Assembly (NCBI GenBank): GCA_020152595.1
Contig: JAIGNY010004599.1
Location: 114,229-178,228, forward strand
Reading direction: 5' to 3'
Origin: Chiridota heheva
Taxonomy: Eukaryota > Echinodermata > Holothuroidea > Apodida > Chiridotidae
Length of the DNA stretch: 64,000 bases
Below the pieces are notes generated by a model, which had not been told where the DNA came from, did not search any database, and worked only from the letters and a program-made list of their open reading frames with translations. Position numbers and translations under genes: made by a program. Of this stretch, positions 49,101-61,692 are shown in pieces; within the stretch, counting starts at the first letter, position 1; every line of letters starts with the position of its first letter.

Positions 49101-51305
49101 ACTTGGAAATACGGCATTATCCGCAAACTTTAGACTATCGGCCTCAGAGGCCACCTCCCTATCTTTACTCAAAACTTCCTCTCACCCAGGCAGCTCCAAG
49201 TTCGTATTGGCCACACCCACTCCAACCCCTACCTTCAAGGAGAGGGCATCCCCCAAGGCAGCATCCTCTTCCCCACTCTCTTCAACCTGAGCATTAACGA
49301 CATCGCGGACAATTTTGGCCCCAACATCAAACGTGCCCTCTACGTGGACGACTTCATTATCTTCTACTCCTTCCCTACCTTTTCTCTTGTCGGAAAAAGG
49401 CTCCAAATCAGCCTCAACTGGGTGCAAGACTAGTGCAACAATAGCGGTTTTAAATTCTCCAAAGACAAGACAGTCTGCATGCACTTCTGTCATTTCAACA
49501 ACCTCCACCCCAACCTGAACCTCGTGCTCAATCACAATCGCATCCCTAAAGTTGACCACACTAAGTTCCTGTGGTTAACTCTAGACCCCAAGCTCTCCTA
49601 CAAGCAGCAAAAATCACCAACCTGAAACAGAAGTGCAACAGCTCCCTCAACATTCTCCGCCTCCTCTCCAACACCACTTGGGGTGCGAATCGCCATGCTC
49701 TCAAAATCTTCAAGCTCACAATTCGTGCCAAGCTCGACTATGGCAATATTGTCTACTGTGTCACTCACAATTCTTACCTCAAGTACATCAACACCATCCA
49801 AAATGAAGCCCCCGGGCTTTGCCTGGGTGCCTACAGAACCTCCCCAATCACCAGCCTTAATGTGGAAGCCAACGAACTCCCTTTTCTGCTAAGGAGTAGA
49901 AAACCTCTTCTAAGCTTTTAGAGCCCTCACCAACGCCCAGAACCCTGTTTACAACCTCATTAGGTACCCCAATTACGCATCAAACCAGATCTCCACCATC
50001 TCAGCATCAACCCCGCCACTCTTGGCACCTTCTCCTGATCCAGTTTTCCTCCCTGGACCACCCCCCACCCCTTCCTCCCTTTGATCAAGCTGGGCCTCTC
50101 CACTCATTACAAAATCTAAACCCACCCTAACCTCTTTATCAAGCTCCACAACCAAATCAAAGACCAACTCTCAAACTACACCTCCATCTCTACTGATGGC
50201 TCCAAGGAAGGCGACAAACAGCTGCTGCTGCCGTCATCCAAGACATCATGCTCAGGAGCAGGCTTCCCGACTACTCGTCCATCTTCACGGCTGAGGCCAA
50301 GACCATCCGCCTCGCCCTTAATTAACTTTATTGAGTACTCCCCTCTCAGCCACTTTGCCATCTTCTCCGACTCCAAGGCTGTCCTTACTTTTTTACTCAA
50401 TCTTAAATGGGATAACCCCCATCCCACCTCCTCCGTAAACTCCCCCCCCCCCTCCTCCCTTTTCATGCAGGAAAAGTATTATTTTCTTCTGGATACCCAG
50501 CCATGTTGGCATCCCTAGCAATAACAGAGCTGATGCACCCGATAAGCTCGACCTTAACCTCCCCCCTACCCCATTTCCCAAAACCCTTTCAGACAAAAGC
50601 GCTTATCGCTTCCTTTGTTCGTGGCTGCTGGCAAACCTCATGGGACTCCCAAATTGATAACAAAATCCACATCATCCAGCCCATCATTCCGATCAAACCT
50701 ACCATCCACAACCTCTCCCATGTCAACAACGTTCTCATTACCTGTCTTGGAATAGGTCACACCCACCTCACTCACTCCCACCTCCTTATTGGCTCCCCCA
50801 ACCCCTCTGCAACAATTGCCATTGCACCCTCACAGTCCATCATGTTCTACCATCCACAACCTCTCCCATGTCAACAACGTTCTCATTACCTGTCTTGGAA
50901 TAGGTCACACCCACCTCACTCACTCCCACCTCCTTATTGGCTCCCCCAACCCCTCTGCAACAATTGCCATTGCACCCTAACAGTCCATCATGTTCTCCTT
51001 GCTTGCCCCTGTACAACTGTCCCAGAGCTTCCCTCATCCCCCCACAACTCAAAAGCCAAGCTCTTAGAGAAAAAAAACCCGGATAAAATGATTCCCTTCC
51101 TTCATCATGTTTCCCTTTACAACCGTATTTAGTCCTCCCTCTCCCAACCCCCTCTCTCTACTTCTGTTTTTTTTTCACCCATGCACCTCCTCTCTCGATC
51201 CCAGCTTTCTGGCATTTAGTTCTTGTGTTTCTCTCAATCTCCCCCTGTTTTCTTTCCTTCCTACCTCTGGAATAATCTAACTTTTCATGCACAATTTGAC
51301 CCTCG
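46130..51305 (+). pseudogene. Decayed I-superfamily non-LTR retrotransposon
   Basis: The domain order is gag-like, endonuclease, reverse transcriptase and RNase H, all on + with many stops and frameshifts. Gag (46486-46914) has a zinc knuckle CHKCQRYDHGKKSC (46684-46725) and a second CGNCGSPDH. The APE endonuclease (47391-48060) shows IIQWNIRSLKANSEEIDLL, VVFCLQETFLK, a frame-shifted GDFNIHNP and GSDHYP. Reverse transcriptase (about 48600-49600) shows AFDTTW, GIPQGS and YVDD at 49341-49352. RNase H (about 50190-50500) shows STDGS and IFTAEAK. RNase H after RT points to the I group rather than L2/CR1 or RTE. The copy cannot be active. The 5' limit is uncertain. Confidence 0.88.
50701..50996. 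repeat. 148-bp tandem duplication within the retrotransposon
   Basis: The block starting CATCCACAACCTCTCCCATG and running through GTCCATCATGTTCT occurs twice in direct succession with an offset of 148 bp and almost no differences. The duplication is therefore later than the decay of the element. Confidence 0.9.
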
Positions 51306-51917
51306 CTGGGTCAAAAACAAAACTTCCCGTATATTTTGTCGTACTCCCCTATGTGAAGCCATACAGCTTGTTTATTAACATAATGCCAAGGGTAACTTTC
51401 TTCCAGAAAGGACAGGTTTTGAGATCAAGTGTGAGTGTTCAATTGCACATGGGTTGTAGTATACGATAGACTTGACATGATTGAGAAAGAAAATCGTTAG
51501 AATCAAGTGGAAATAATGTCCATAGCTTTATAAATATTAATTAAGATAAAAGACGTCAACTTTATTCAAAACATTCCTGGTCAGTTTTATTTTTTAAGTA
51601 CACTTACGTTCGTATCTTGTAAGAAAAATGATGATTATTTTCATGATGAAAATGGTCATATTGTTTGCTTTGTCGATCACATTTTGATGATTGTTTTGTG
51701 TCTTTTTGAAATTATAAAGAGCTGTCATTAAAGTATGAAATTAAATTATTAATGGAAAACAGACGGGGGGAAGAAGGGGTTTTCATTCGAAATTATAATT
51801 TAAACAGGTTTTTGTACTGGCAAGTAACTTAACAATTTTGGCAAAAAATATTTAGAAATGAGGGAACATGGCTGCCATTTTTTTGCAGTTGGCGACCACA
51901 AAGTAACCCATTAGTCC
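51306..51917. other. Intron sequence, nothing recognised
   Basis: A/T-rich; no element was recognised. Confidence 0.5.
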
Positions 51918-53205
51918 AGTGTTGTTGGTGGGTTTTCTTTGTCTTTAGTAATATTGGTGGGTTTTCTTGTCTTTGATGATATTGGTGGGTTTTTTGTCCT
52001 TGATAATATTGATGTGTACTCTTGTTTTTGGTGATATTGGTGGGTATTCTTGTTTTTGGTGATATTGATGGGTTTTTGTCTTTCATGATATTGATGGGTT
52101 TTTGCCTTTGATGATATTGGTGTGTACTCATATTTTTGGTGATATTGGTGTGTACTCATATTTTTGGTGATATTGGTGGGGTTTCTTGTTTTGGTGATAT
52201 TGGCATTTTTTTGGTGATATTGGTGGGTATTCTTGTCTTTGTAGATATTGATGTTTTTTTGTTTTTCATGATATTGGTGTATACTTTTGTTTTTGGTGAT
52301 ATTGGTGGGTATTCTTGTCTTTGTAGATATTGATGTTTTTTTGTTTTTCATGATATTGGTGTATACTTTTGTTTTTGGTGATATTGTATTCTTGTCTTTG
52401 TAGATATTGATGTTTTTTGTTTTTCATGATATTGGTGTATACTTTTGTTTTTGGTGATATTGGTGGGTATTCTTGTCTTTGTAGATATTGATGTTTTTTT
52501 TGTTTTTCATGATATTGGTGTATACTTTTGTTTTTGGTGATATTGGTGGGGTTTCTTGTTTTGGTGATATTGGTGTGTACTCATGTTTTTGGTGATATTG
52601 GTGGGGTTTCTTGTCTTTGTAGATATTGATGTTTTTTTGTTTTTCATGATATTGGTGTATACTTTTGTTTTTGGTGATATTGGTGGGGTTTCTTGTTTTG
52701 GTGATATTTGTGTGTACTCATGTTTTTGGTGATATTGGTGGGGTTTCTTGTTTTGGTGATATTGGTGTGTACTCATGTTTTTGGTGATATTGGTGGGTAT
52801 TCTTGTCTTTGTGGATATTAATGTTTTTTTGTCTTTCATGATATTGGTGTATACTTTTGTTTTTGGTGATATTGGTGGGGTTTCTTGTTTTGGTGATATT
52901 GGTGTGTACTCATGTTTGTTTTTGGTGATATTGGTGGGGTTTCTTGTTTTGGTGATATTGGTGTGTACTCATGTTTTTGGTGATATTGGTGGGTCTTCTT
53001 GTTTTTGGTGATATTGGTGTGTACTCATGTTTTTGGTGATATTGGTGGGTATTCTTGTTTTTGGTGATATTGGTGTGTACTCATGTTTTTGGTGATATTG
53101 GTGTGTACTCATGTTTTTGGTGATATTGGTGTATACTTTTGTTTTTAGTGATATTGGTGGGGTTTCTTGTTTTTGGTGATATTGGTGGGTATTCTTGTCT
53201 ATTCA
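51918..53205. repeat. About 28-bp minisatellite
   Basis: Units are GATATTGGTGGGTATTCTTG then TTTTTGGT, alternating with GATATTGGTGTGTACTCATG. There are about 45 copies with a variable higher-order arrangement. The right end runs straight into a copy of the dispersed GGGGCTTAAT family (53205), whose own text (TGTTTTTGGTGGTGATGTCA, TGCATATTAATGAG) resembles the unit. Confidence 0.94.
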
Positions 53206-54615
53206 TGCATATTACTGAGTACAGTAGGTGGGGTTTAATATAACAATCTTGAAATGCTGCTATTTTGACAATGACATGTCAGTTTTGTTTCATGTTTGTT
53301 AGAATGATGTTCACTAGTGTGAATGTCTTTATTGTATAAAAATGTTAACTTTCAATAATATATGTAGTGAATGGAACTTAATATGATTTTGTAAACAAAA
53401 AGCTTGTAAACCTGATATCTCAAAATTGTTAACTGGATTCACATCATGTGTGGTACACAGCTAGCTCATGGTCTGCAGAAGTGCCCTATTATTTTTGGTG
53501 GTTATGTCATGCATAATACTAAGTGGGCAGGGCTTTAAGTGAAATTTTGATAAAGTTATAAATGAGCAACTGTATGTCCGTTTTGCATCATATTGGGCAT
53601 AATAATGTCCGTTTTGCATCATATTGGGCATAATAATGTAATGAAGGGTATTTCAGATTTATTTCATATGTCGTACACAGATGGGTCATGGTCTGTTCAT
53701 ATCTTCTAATGTTGTGGTAGTGATGTCATGAATATTAGTGATTAGGCGGGCATACTTACTTACTTCATCGGTACTTATAAAGCACAGAATCCCAAGGTGC
53801 TTTGCACTTTACAGAACAAAACAAAACTCCATACACAAATAATCCAAGAATAAGGTAAAAACATGAAAATAAGGGAGATGAACACAAAACAGTTACTATA
53901 CATGCAGGAAGTGTTTCTCGAAGAGAAAAGTCTTCAGGTGTATTTAAAACACATCAGTGGAGGAACTTTTTCTGATCTTAAAGGGTAATGCATTCCACAG
54001 AGGTGGGCCGGCATGATGTAAAGCTTGGTTCTCTAATTCCTATTTTGAAGTGAAAGTAACAAGTGAGTTTGTCAGTTGAGGATCTCAAAGGTCGGTTGGG
54101 ATGATAAATTGTGCATAAGATGGTGTAAACTTGTGAAAACATTTGAAGATATACATCAGAAGGCGAAAATGTGCTCTAAGATGACAAGGTAGCCAATGTA
54201 AATCAGCAAGTACTGGTGAAATGGGATCAGCATGAGTGTGCCTTGTAACAACCCTAGCTGCTTTGTTTTGCATCAGCTGAAGACGTTTAATTTGTGTTTG
54301 AGAGATTCCTGTAAACAAGAACAGCAGTAATTGAGTCTTGATGTAACAAGGCATTGGGTGGCTGTTTTGCAAGCCTGAGTGGATAAAAACTGGTGAGCTT
54401 TGCTGATGTTTGGAAGATGAAATAGGATAGATGAGCGGCAGTTTTTGCATCATACATGCTATGATAATGTTAATTATTGTGCAATGCTAATGTTGACAAC
54501 ATTTTGCATAGTGGGTGTGACTCATGAATAAATATCCTGGAACAAATATTTTATGATATGCAATGACATGACAGTTAATAACAAAAATTACAAATCAATC
54601 AGTTAATGAAAAAAG
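53205..54615 (+). repeat. Dispersed GGGGCTTAAT-family copy, interrupted
   Basis: CATGCATATTACTGAGTACA and GTGGGGTTTAATATAACAAT at the start, and AGAACCACAAAACCTTTTGG at the end, match the family at 36597-42235. An L2/CR1-like fragment interrupts it at 53752-54435. Confidence 0.8.
53752..54435 (-). pseudogene. L2/CR1-like non-LTR retrotransposon, 3' end
   Basis: On the minus strand a 122-codon frame (54085-54453) contains SQTQIKRLQLMQNKAARVVT, RHTHADPISPVLADLHWLP and IFKCFHKFTPSYAQFI. This is the conserved end of the RT protein of L2/CR1-type elements (QxxQNxAARLV...HWLP...YKxLxGLAPxYL). A 3' region follows, ending in a short AAGT-type tail near 53757. It is strongly 5' truncated and inserted in the dispersed GGGGCTTAAT family. 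Confidence 0.85.
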
Positions 54616-55096
54616 CATCAGAACCACAAAACCTTTTGGTTCTGCACGGTTTTGTGTCCTAAGTTAATTTGGTAATTCTGATAAAAGGTTTTGACATGAG
54701 TTGTGGTAAGGGGTGGTGTTTAACTAATTCTTCTGCCACTACTGCTTTTTGCTTAGTCAATGAGGATAGGTATATGGGAATAAATATGCTGTCAGCTGTC
54801 AAACATTAAATTGACACCCAAAAGAACTTGTATCATTCAGCCTTTTGTTTTCATGAATAACATCTGACCTTATTCCTGGTATGTTCATTCTTTCTGCCCG
54901 TTTATGATCCTTCTAGATTCATGAAGTAATGGAGTACATGTTTTGAATGAATAGATGGGGCAATCACATCTACTGTATGTGACATGGTATTCAGTGTCAT
55001 CAGTTTCATCATGCACTTTTTGGCTTTTACAAGGAAGTATTTTTCCAGTTCCTGAATATTTCTTCTACTGACCATTTGTGCTTTCCTTTTTTGTAG
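54616..55096. other. Intron end before exon H
   Basis: Nothing recognised apart from the pyrimidine tract at the acceptor. Confidence 0.5.
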
Positions 55097-55187
55097 ATGG
55101 TTTCCTGCTACAGATCAGATGCTGGAAACAATGGAGTCTGTTGCAGATAATGCATATGTCTATGGAAGAGACTGGATCAGCGGCCAG
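55097..55187 (+). CDS. TMEM245: TMEM245 exon H
   Basis: The 91-nt exon follows CTTTTTTGTAG and precedes GTAAGG. One base completes the split codon (GA+A = E), then WFPATDQMLETMESVADNAY and VYGRDWISGQ follow. The match is to vertebrate [20 protein letters not shown] and YQYGREWITHK. The YGR(D/E)WI core is diagnostic. It leaves in phase 0. A 5.2-kb minisatellite starts about 90 bp beyond its donor. Confidence 0.94.
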
Positions 55188-55274
55188 GTAAGGGTGTTAA
55201 CAACAAAAACTTAATGACGGATGATCTGAATCATCGGAGGCTTGTTAAAGAGACATTTTGTGATGCCCAGACTT

Positions 55275-58200
55275 AGGTTTTTGATACCTTGTACTGTGTA
55301 AATATTTTGATCCACTGTATGGTGAGCATTTCTTGATTCATATATGGTGGGTGTTTCTTGATACCCTGTATGGATAATTCTGTGTATGGTGGGTGTTCCT
55401 TGATACCCTGTATGGTGGGTGTTTCTTGATAACCTGTATGGTTGATTCTGTGTATGGTAGGTGTTTCTTGATACCCTGTATGATGGGTGTTTCTTGATAC
55501 CCTGTATGATGGGTGTTTCTTGATACCCTGTATGGTGGGTGTTTCTTGATACCCTGTATGATGGGTGTTTCTTGATTCCCTGTATGGCTGATTCTGTGTA
55601 TGGTGGGTGTTTCTTGATAACCTGTATGGTTGATTCTGTGTATGGTGGGTGTTCCTTGATACCCTGTATGGTGGGTGTTTCTTGATAACCTGTATGGATG
55701 ATTCTGTGTATGGTGGGTGTTCCTTGATACCCTGTATGGTGGGTGTTTCTTGATTCCCTGTATGGTAGATTCTGTGTATGGTAGGTGTTTCTTGATACCC
55801 TGTATGATGGGTGTTTCTTGATTCCCTGTATGGTTGATTCTGTGTATGTTGATTCTGTGTATGGTGGGTGTTTCTTGATTCTGTGTATGGTGGGTGTTTC
55901 TTTATCCTTGTATGGTTTTTTCTGTTATGTGGTGGGTGTTTCTTGATTCTGTGTATGGTGGGTGTTTCTTTATTCCCTGTATGGTTGATTCTGTGTATGG
56001 TGGGTATTTCTTGATTCCGTGTATGGTGGTTGTTTCTTGATACCCTGTATAGTGGGTGTTTCTTGATTCCGTGTGTGGTGGTTGTTTTTTTATACCCTGT
56101 ATGGTGGTTGTTTCTTGATTCCCTGTATGGTGGGTGTTTCTTGATTCCCTGTATGGTTGATTCTGTGTTTGATAGGTGTTTCTTGATTCCCTGTATGGTT
56201 GATTCTGTGTTTGGTGGGTGTTTCTTGATTCCCTGTATGGTGGTTGTTTCTTGTTTCCCTGTATGGCTGATTCTGTGTATGGTGGTTGTTTCTTGATACC
56301 CTGTATGGCTGATTCCGTGTATGGTGGTTGTTTCTTGATTCCCTGTATGGTGGGTGTGTCTTGATTCCGTGTGTGGTGGTTGTTTCTTGATACCCTGTAT
56401 GGTGGTTGTTTCTTGATTCCCTGTATGGTTGATTCTGTGTATGGTGGTTGTTTCTTGATTTCCTGTATGGTGGGTGTGTCTTGATTCCCTGTATGGCTGA
56501 TTCTGTGTATGGTGGGTGTTTCTTGATTCCCTGTATGGTTGATTCTGTGTATGGTGGGTGTTTCTTGATACCCTGTATGGTGGGTGTTTCTTGATTCCGA
56601 GTGTGGTGGTTGTTTCTTGATACCCTGTATGGTGGTTGTTTCTTGATTCCCTGTATCGTTGATTCTGTGTATGGTGGTTGTTTCTTGATTCACTGTATGG
56701 TGGGTGTTTCTTGATTCCATGTATGGCTGATTCTGTGTATGGTGGGTGTTTCTTGATTCCGTGTGTGGTGGTTGTTTCTTGATATTCTGTATGGTGGTTG
56801 TTTCTTGATTCCCTGTATGGTTGATTCTGTGTATGGTGGTTGTTTCTTGATTCCCTGTATGGCTGATTCTGTGTATGGTGGTTGTTTCTTGATACCCTGT
56901 ATGGTGGGTGTTTCTTGATTCCGTGTGTGGTGGTTGTTTCTTGATACCCTGTATGGTGGGTGTTTTTTGATTCCATGTATGGTGGTTGTTTCTTGATTCC
57001 CTGTATGGTGGTTGTTTCTTGATTCCCTGTATGTTGATTCTGTATGGTGGTTGTTTCTTGATACCCTGTATGGTGGGTGTTTCTTGATTCCCTGTATGTT
57101 GGTTGTTTTGATAACCTGTATGGATGATTCTGTGTATGGTGGGTGTTCTTGATACCCTGTATGGTGGGTGTTTTGATTCTGTATGGTAGATTCTGTGTAT
57201 GGTAGGTGTTTCTTGATACCCTGTATGATGGGTGTTTCTTGATTCCCTGTATGGTTGATTCTGTGTATGCTTGATTCTGTGTATGGTGGGTGTTTCTTGA
57301 TTCTGTGTATGGTGGGTGTTTCTTTATCCTTGTATGGTTTTTTTTTCTTGATTCCCTGTGTGGTGGATGTTTCTTGATTCCCTGTATGGTGGGTGTTTCT
57401 TTATTCCCTGTATGGTTGATTCTGTGTATGGTGGGTATTTCTTGATTCCGTGTATGGTGGTTGTTTCTTGATACCCTGTATAGTGGGTGTTTCTTGATTC
57501 CGTGTGTGGTGGCTGTTTTTTTATACCCTGTATGGTGGTTGTTTCTTGATTCCCTGTATGGTGGGTGTTTCTTGATTCCCTGTATGGTTGATTCTGTGTT
57601 TGATAGGTGTTTCTTGATTCCCTGTATGGTTGATTCTGTGTTTGGTGGGTGTTTCTTGATTCCCTGTATGGTGGTTGTTTCTTGTTCCCTGTATGGCTGA
57701 TTCTGTGTATGGTGGTTGTTTCTTGATACCCTGTATGGCTGATTCTGTGTATGGTGGTTGTTTCTTGATACCCTGTATGGTGGGTGTGTCTTGATTGTAT
57801 GGTGGTTGTTTCTTGATACCCTGTATGGTGGGTGTTTCTTGATTCCCTGTATGGTTGATTCTGTGTATGGTGGTTGTTGATTTCTGATGGTGGGTGTGTC
57901 TTGATTCCCTGTATGGTTGATTCTGTGTATGGTGGGTGTTTCTTGATTCCCTGTATGGTTGATTCTGTGTATGGTGGGTGTTTCTTGATACCCTGTATGG
58001 TGGGTGTTTCTTGAGTGTGGTGGTTGTTTCTTGATACCCTGTATGGTGGTTGTTTCTTGATTCCCTGTATGGTTGATTCTGTGTATGGTGGGTGATTCAC
58101 TGATGGTGGGTGTTTCTTGTATGGCTGATTCTGTGTATGGTGGGTGTTTCTTGATTCCCTGTGGTGGTTGTTTCTTGATACCCTGTATGGTGGTTGTTTC

Positions 58201-60480
58201 TTGATTCCCTGTATGGTTGATTCTGTGTATGGTGGTTGTTTCTTGATTCCCTGTATGGCTGATTCCGTGTATGGTGGTTGTTTCTTGATACCCTGTATGG
58301 TGGTTGTTTCTTGATTCCGTGTGTGGTGGTTGTTTCTTGATACCCTGTATGGTGGGTGTTTCTTGATTCCATGTGTGGTGGTTGTTTCTTGATACCCTGT
58401 ATGGTGGTTGTTTCTTGATTCCCTGTATGGTTGATTCTGTGTATGGTGGTTGTTTCTTGATACCCTGTATGGTGGGTGTTTCTTGATTCCGTGTGTGGTG
58501 GTTGTTTCTTGATACCCTGTATGTTGGTTGTTTCTTGATTCCCTGTATGGTTGATTCTGTGTATGGTGGTTGTTTCTTGATTCCCTGTATGGTGGGTGTT
58601 TTTTGATTCCATGTATGGTGGGTGTTTCTTGATTCCCTGTATGGTGGGTGTTTCTTGATTCCCTGTATGGTGATTGTTTCTTGATTCCCTGTATGGTTGA
58701 TTCTGTGTATGGTGGTTGTTTCTTGATTCCCTCTGTATGGTTGATTCTGTGTATGGTGGGTGTTTCTTGATACCCTGTATGGTTGATTCTGTGTATGGTG
58801 TTGGTTGTTTCTTGATTCCCTGTATGGTTGATTCTGTGTATGGTGGTTGTTTCTTGATTCCCTGTATGGTTGATTCTGTGTATGGTGGGTGCTCTTGATA
58901 CCCTGTATGGTGGGTGTTTCTTGATTCCCTGTATGGTTGATTCTGTGTATGGTGGTTGTTTCTTGATTCCCTGTATGGTTGATTCTGTGTATGGTGGGTG
59001 TTTCTTGATACCCTGTATGGTTGATTCTGTGTATGGTGGGTGTTTCTTGATACCCTGTATGGTGGGTGTTTCTTGATTCCCTGTATGGTTGATTCTGTGT
59101 ATGGTGGGTGTTTCTTTATTCCCTGTATGGCTGATTCTGTGTATGGTGGGTGTTTCTTGATTCCCTGTATGGCTGATTCTGTGTATGGTGGTTGTTTCTT
59201 GATTCCCTGTATGGTTGATTCTGTGTATGGTGGGTGTTTCTTGATTCCCTGTATGGTTGATTCTGTGTATGGTGGTTGTTTCTTGATTCCCTGTATGGTT
59301 GATTCTGTGTATGGTGGGTGTTTCTTGATACCCTGTATGGTTGATTCTGTGTATGGTGGGTGTTTCTTGATACCCTGTATGGTGGGTGTTTCTTGATTCC
59401 CTGTATGGTTGATTCTGTGTATGGTGGGTGTTTCTTGATTCCCTGTATGGTTGATTCTGTGTATGGTGGGTGTTTCTTGATTCCCTGTATGGTTGATTCT
59501 GTGTATGGTGGGTGTTTCTTGATTCCCTGTATGGCTGATTCCGTGTATGGTGGTTGTTTCTTGATACCCTGTATGGTGGGTGTTTCTTGATCCCGTGTGT
59601 GGTGGTTGATTCTGTGTATGGTGGTTGTTTCTTGATTCCCTGTATGGTTGATTCTGTGTATGGTGGTTGTTTCTTGATACCCTGTATGGTGGGTGTTTCT
59701 TGATTCCGTGTGTGGTGGTTGTTTCTTGATACCCTGTATGGTGGTTGATTCTTGATTCCCTGGTGGTTGATTCTGTGTGGTGGTTGTTTCTTGATACCCT
59801 GTATGGTGGGTGTTTCTTGATACCCTGTATGGTTGATTCTGTGTATGGTGGGTGTTTCTTGATACCCTGTATGGTGGGTGTTTCTTGATTCCCTGTATGG
59901 TTGATTCTGTGTATGGTGGGTGTTTCTTGATTCCCTGTATGGCTGATTCTGTGTATGGTGGGTGTTTCTTGATTCCCTGTATGGCTGATTCTGTGTATGG
60001 TGGTTGTTTCTTGATTCCCTGTATGGTTGATTCTGTGTATGGTGGGTGTTTCTTGATTCCCTGTATGGTTGATTCTGTGTATGGTGGGTGTTTCTTGATT
60101 CCCTGTATGGTTGATTCTGTGTATGGTGGGTGTTTCTTGATTCCCTGTATGGCTGATTCTGTGTATGGTGGGTGTTCCTTGATTCCCTGTGTGGTGGGTG
60201 TTTCTTGATTCCCTGTATGGTTGATTCTGTGTATGGTGGGTGTTTCTTGATTCCCTGTATGGTTGATTCTGTGTATGGTTGGTGTTTCTTGATTCCCTGT
60301 ATGGTTGATTCTGTGTATGGTGGGTGTTTCTTGATTCCCTGTATGGTTGATTCTGTGTATGGTGGGTGTTCCTTGATTCCCTGTGTGGTGGGTGTTTCTT
60401 GATTCCCTGTGTGGTGGGTATTTCTTGATTCCTGTGTGGTGGGTGTTTCTTGATTCCTTGTGTGCATTGTATGGTGGTTG
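55275..60480. repeat. 5.2-kb composite 26/42-bp minisatellite
   Basis: Two modules alternate: CCCTGTATGGTGGGTGTTTC followed by TTGATT (26 bp), and the same preceded by CCCTGTATGGTTGATTCTGT (42 bp). A G/T substitution (GGTGGGTG or GGTGGTTG) marks sub-types. Blocks at 55830-56720 and 57240-58130 are near-duplicates of each other. Minus-strand ORFs up to 1,047 codons arise because the modules avoid stops; they have no initiation context or known domain. Confidence 0.97.
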
Positions 60481-60740
60481 TTTCTTGATACATTGTATGG
60501 TGGTGGTCTCTTGATGACCTATGTGGTGATTGGCTATTGATGACCTGTGTGGTGGTTGTCTATTGATGAACTGTGTGGTGGTTGTCTATTGATGACCCAT
60601 GTGGTGGTTGGCTATTGATGACCTGTGTGGTGATTGTCTTTTGATGGTGATGTATGACGTGTGGTGACCCGTTTGGTGATTGTATAGTAATGAACTGTGT
60701 AGTGATTGGCTATTGATGACCTTTGTGCTCATTGTATATT
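60480..60740. repeat. 26-bp transitional repeat
   Basis: TTGATGACCTGTGTGGTGGT then TGTCTA, about ten diverged units. They share GTGGTGGTTGT with the composite array on the left and GTCTAT...TGACCTGTGTGG with the 60-bp array on the right. Confidence 0.88.
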
Positions 60741-61692
60741 AGTGCTTTTAATGATTAGCAACTTTACTAAATGTGTAATCGCTCAAATTTGTGAACGTCT
60801 AGTGATTAATCGTGATTAGTACCGAAATTTCCATCAGCACAAAAAAAAATGCCCCAAAACGATGCTAAGTAAAAAAAAATCGCGCAACTAATATTGACTC
60901 CTATATACAAGTAAATGTTGGGATTCTTATTTAAAACTCATAAAAAGATTCTTTCTACAGTATTATAAATCTTTTTCATAGAAAAAAATTAAGGGAAATT
61001 TGGGTTAGAAATGACAGAACAGTTCCCTTCAATGTAATTTTAGTCCCGATTTTGTGCGACTTCTTTGCCGTTTTCACTGTGCTTACATTATGCATCATAC
61101 ATAATATGCCTTGCTATATAAAAACTGCACCACCACCCAGATATCAATTTCATTTCGATTCTTTCCCAATGTTGCTGTTTTCTCCACGGAACGTGCTGCA
61201 ACTCAGCTGTGTTTAAACCTTTTTTCTCGTATTTTTCATAAGATTTTTTTTTTTCCTTTTTGTAGAATTTATTTATTTACATGCATATTTAGTGAGCACA
61301 ACAATTGAAGCTGTTTTGCTAGTGTATTTTTGGGTCAGTTTTAGGGCTTTTAAAAAGGGATTTTGATTGAGAGAGATTGAAGCCTAATTTTCATGGTGCA
61401 CATTGCTAAAATTTCAGCGAAATCAAAGCAAGAAATATCCCCATTCATAAGTGATTTCTGCTAATTTCTGTTTTTTGTATTTAAAAGGATCATTCTAATC
61501 CCATTTACAATTCATTAAAGTCATTGATTGGAATTTTGTGGGTCAGGCTTGTGTGTTGTTTGAATGGTAGGCCCTATTGATTTTCAATGGCAAGACTGAA
61601 CAACAAAAACGATTAATCGCACAGAGCTTTTTTGTAAACGTTTATTTTACATGCAATCATTCAGTGATTAATCGCTAAACGTTCACAGTACT
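60741..61692. mobile_element. Unassigned insertion splitting a minisatellite
   Basis: The insert is about 950 bp and separates 26-bp units from 60-bp units. Ends AGTGCT and AGTACT are inverted. Subterminal GTGAACGTCTAGTGATTAAT (60793) is an inverted match to ATTAATCGCTAAACGTTCAC (61668), suggesting a foldback or DNA-transposon origin. No coding domain was found. Confidence 0.55.

Noticed and set aside
57324..60493. Minus-strand ORFs of 1,047 and 798 codons, rich in ESRN(T/N)HHTQNQPY-type repeats
   Set aside because: They follow exactly from the 26/42-bp modules being stop-poor. Overlapping frames are equally open, there is no domain, and they lie antisense in a TMEM245 intron.
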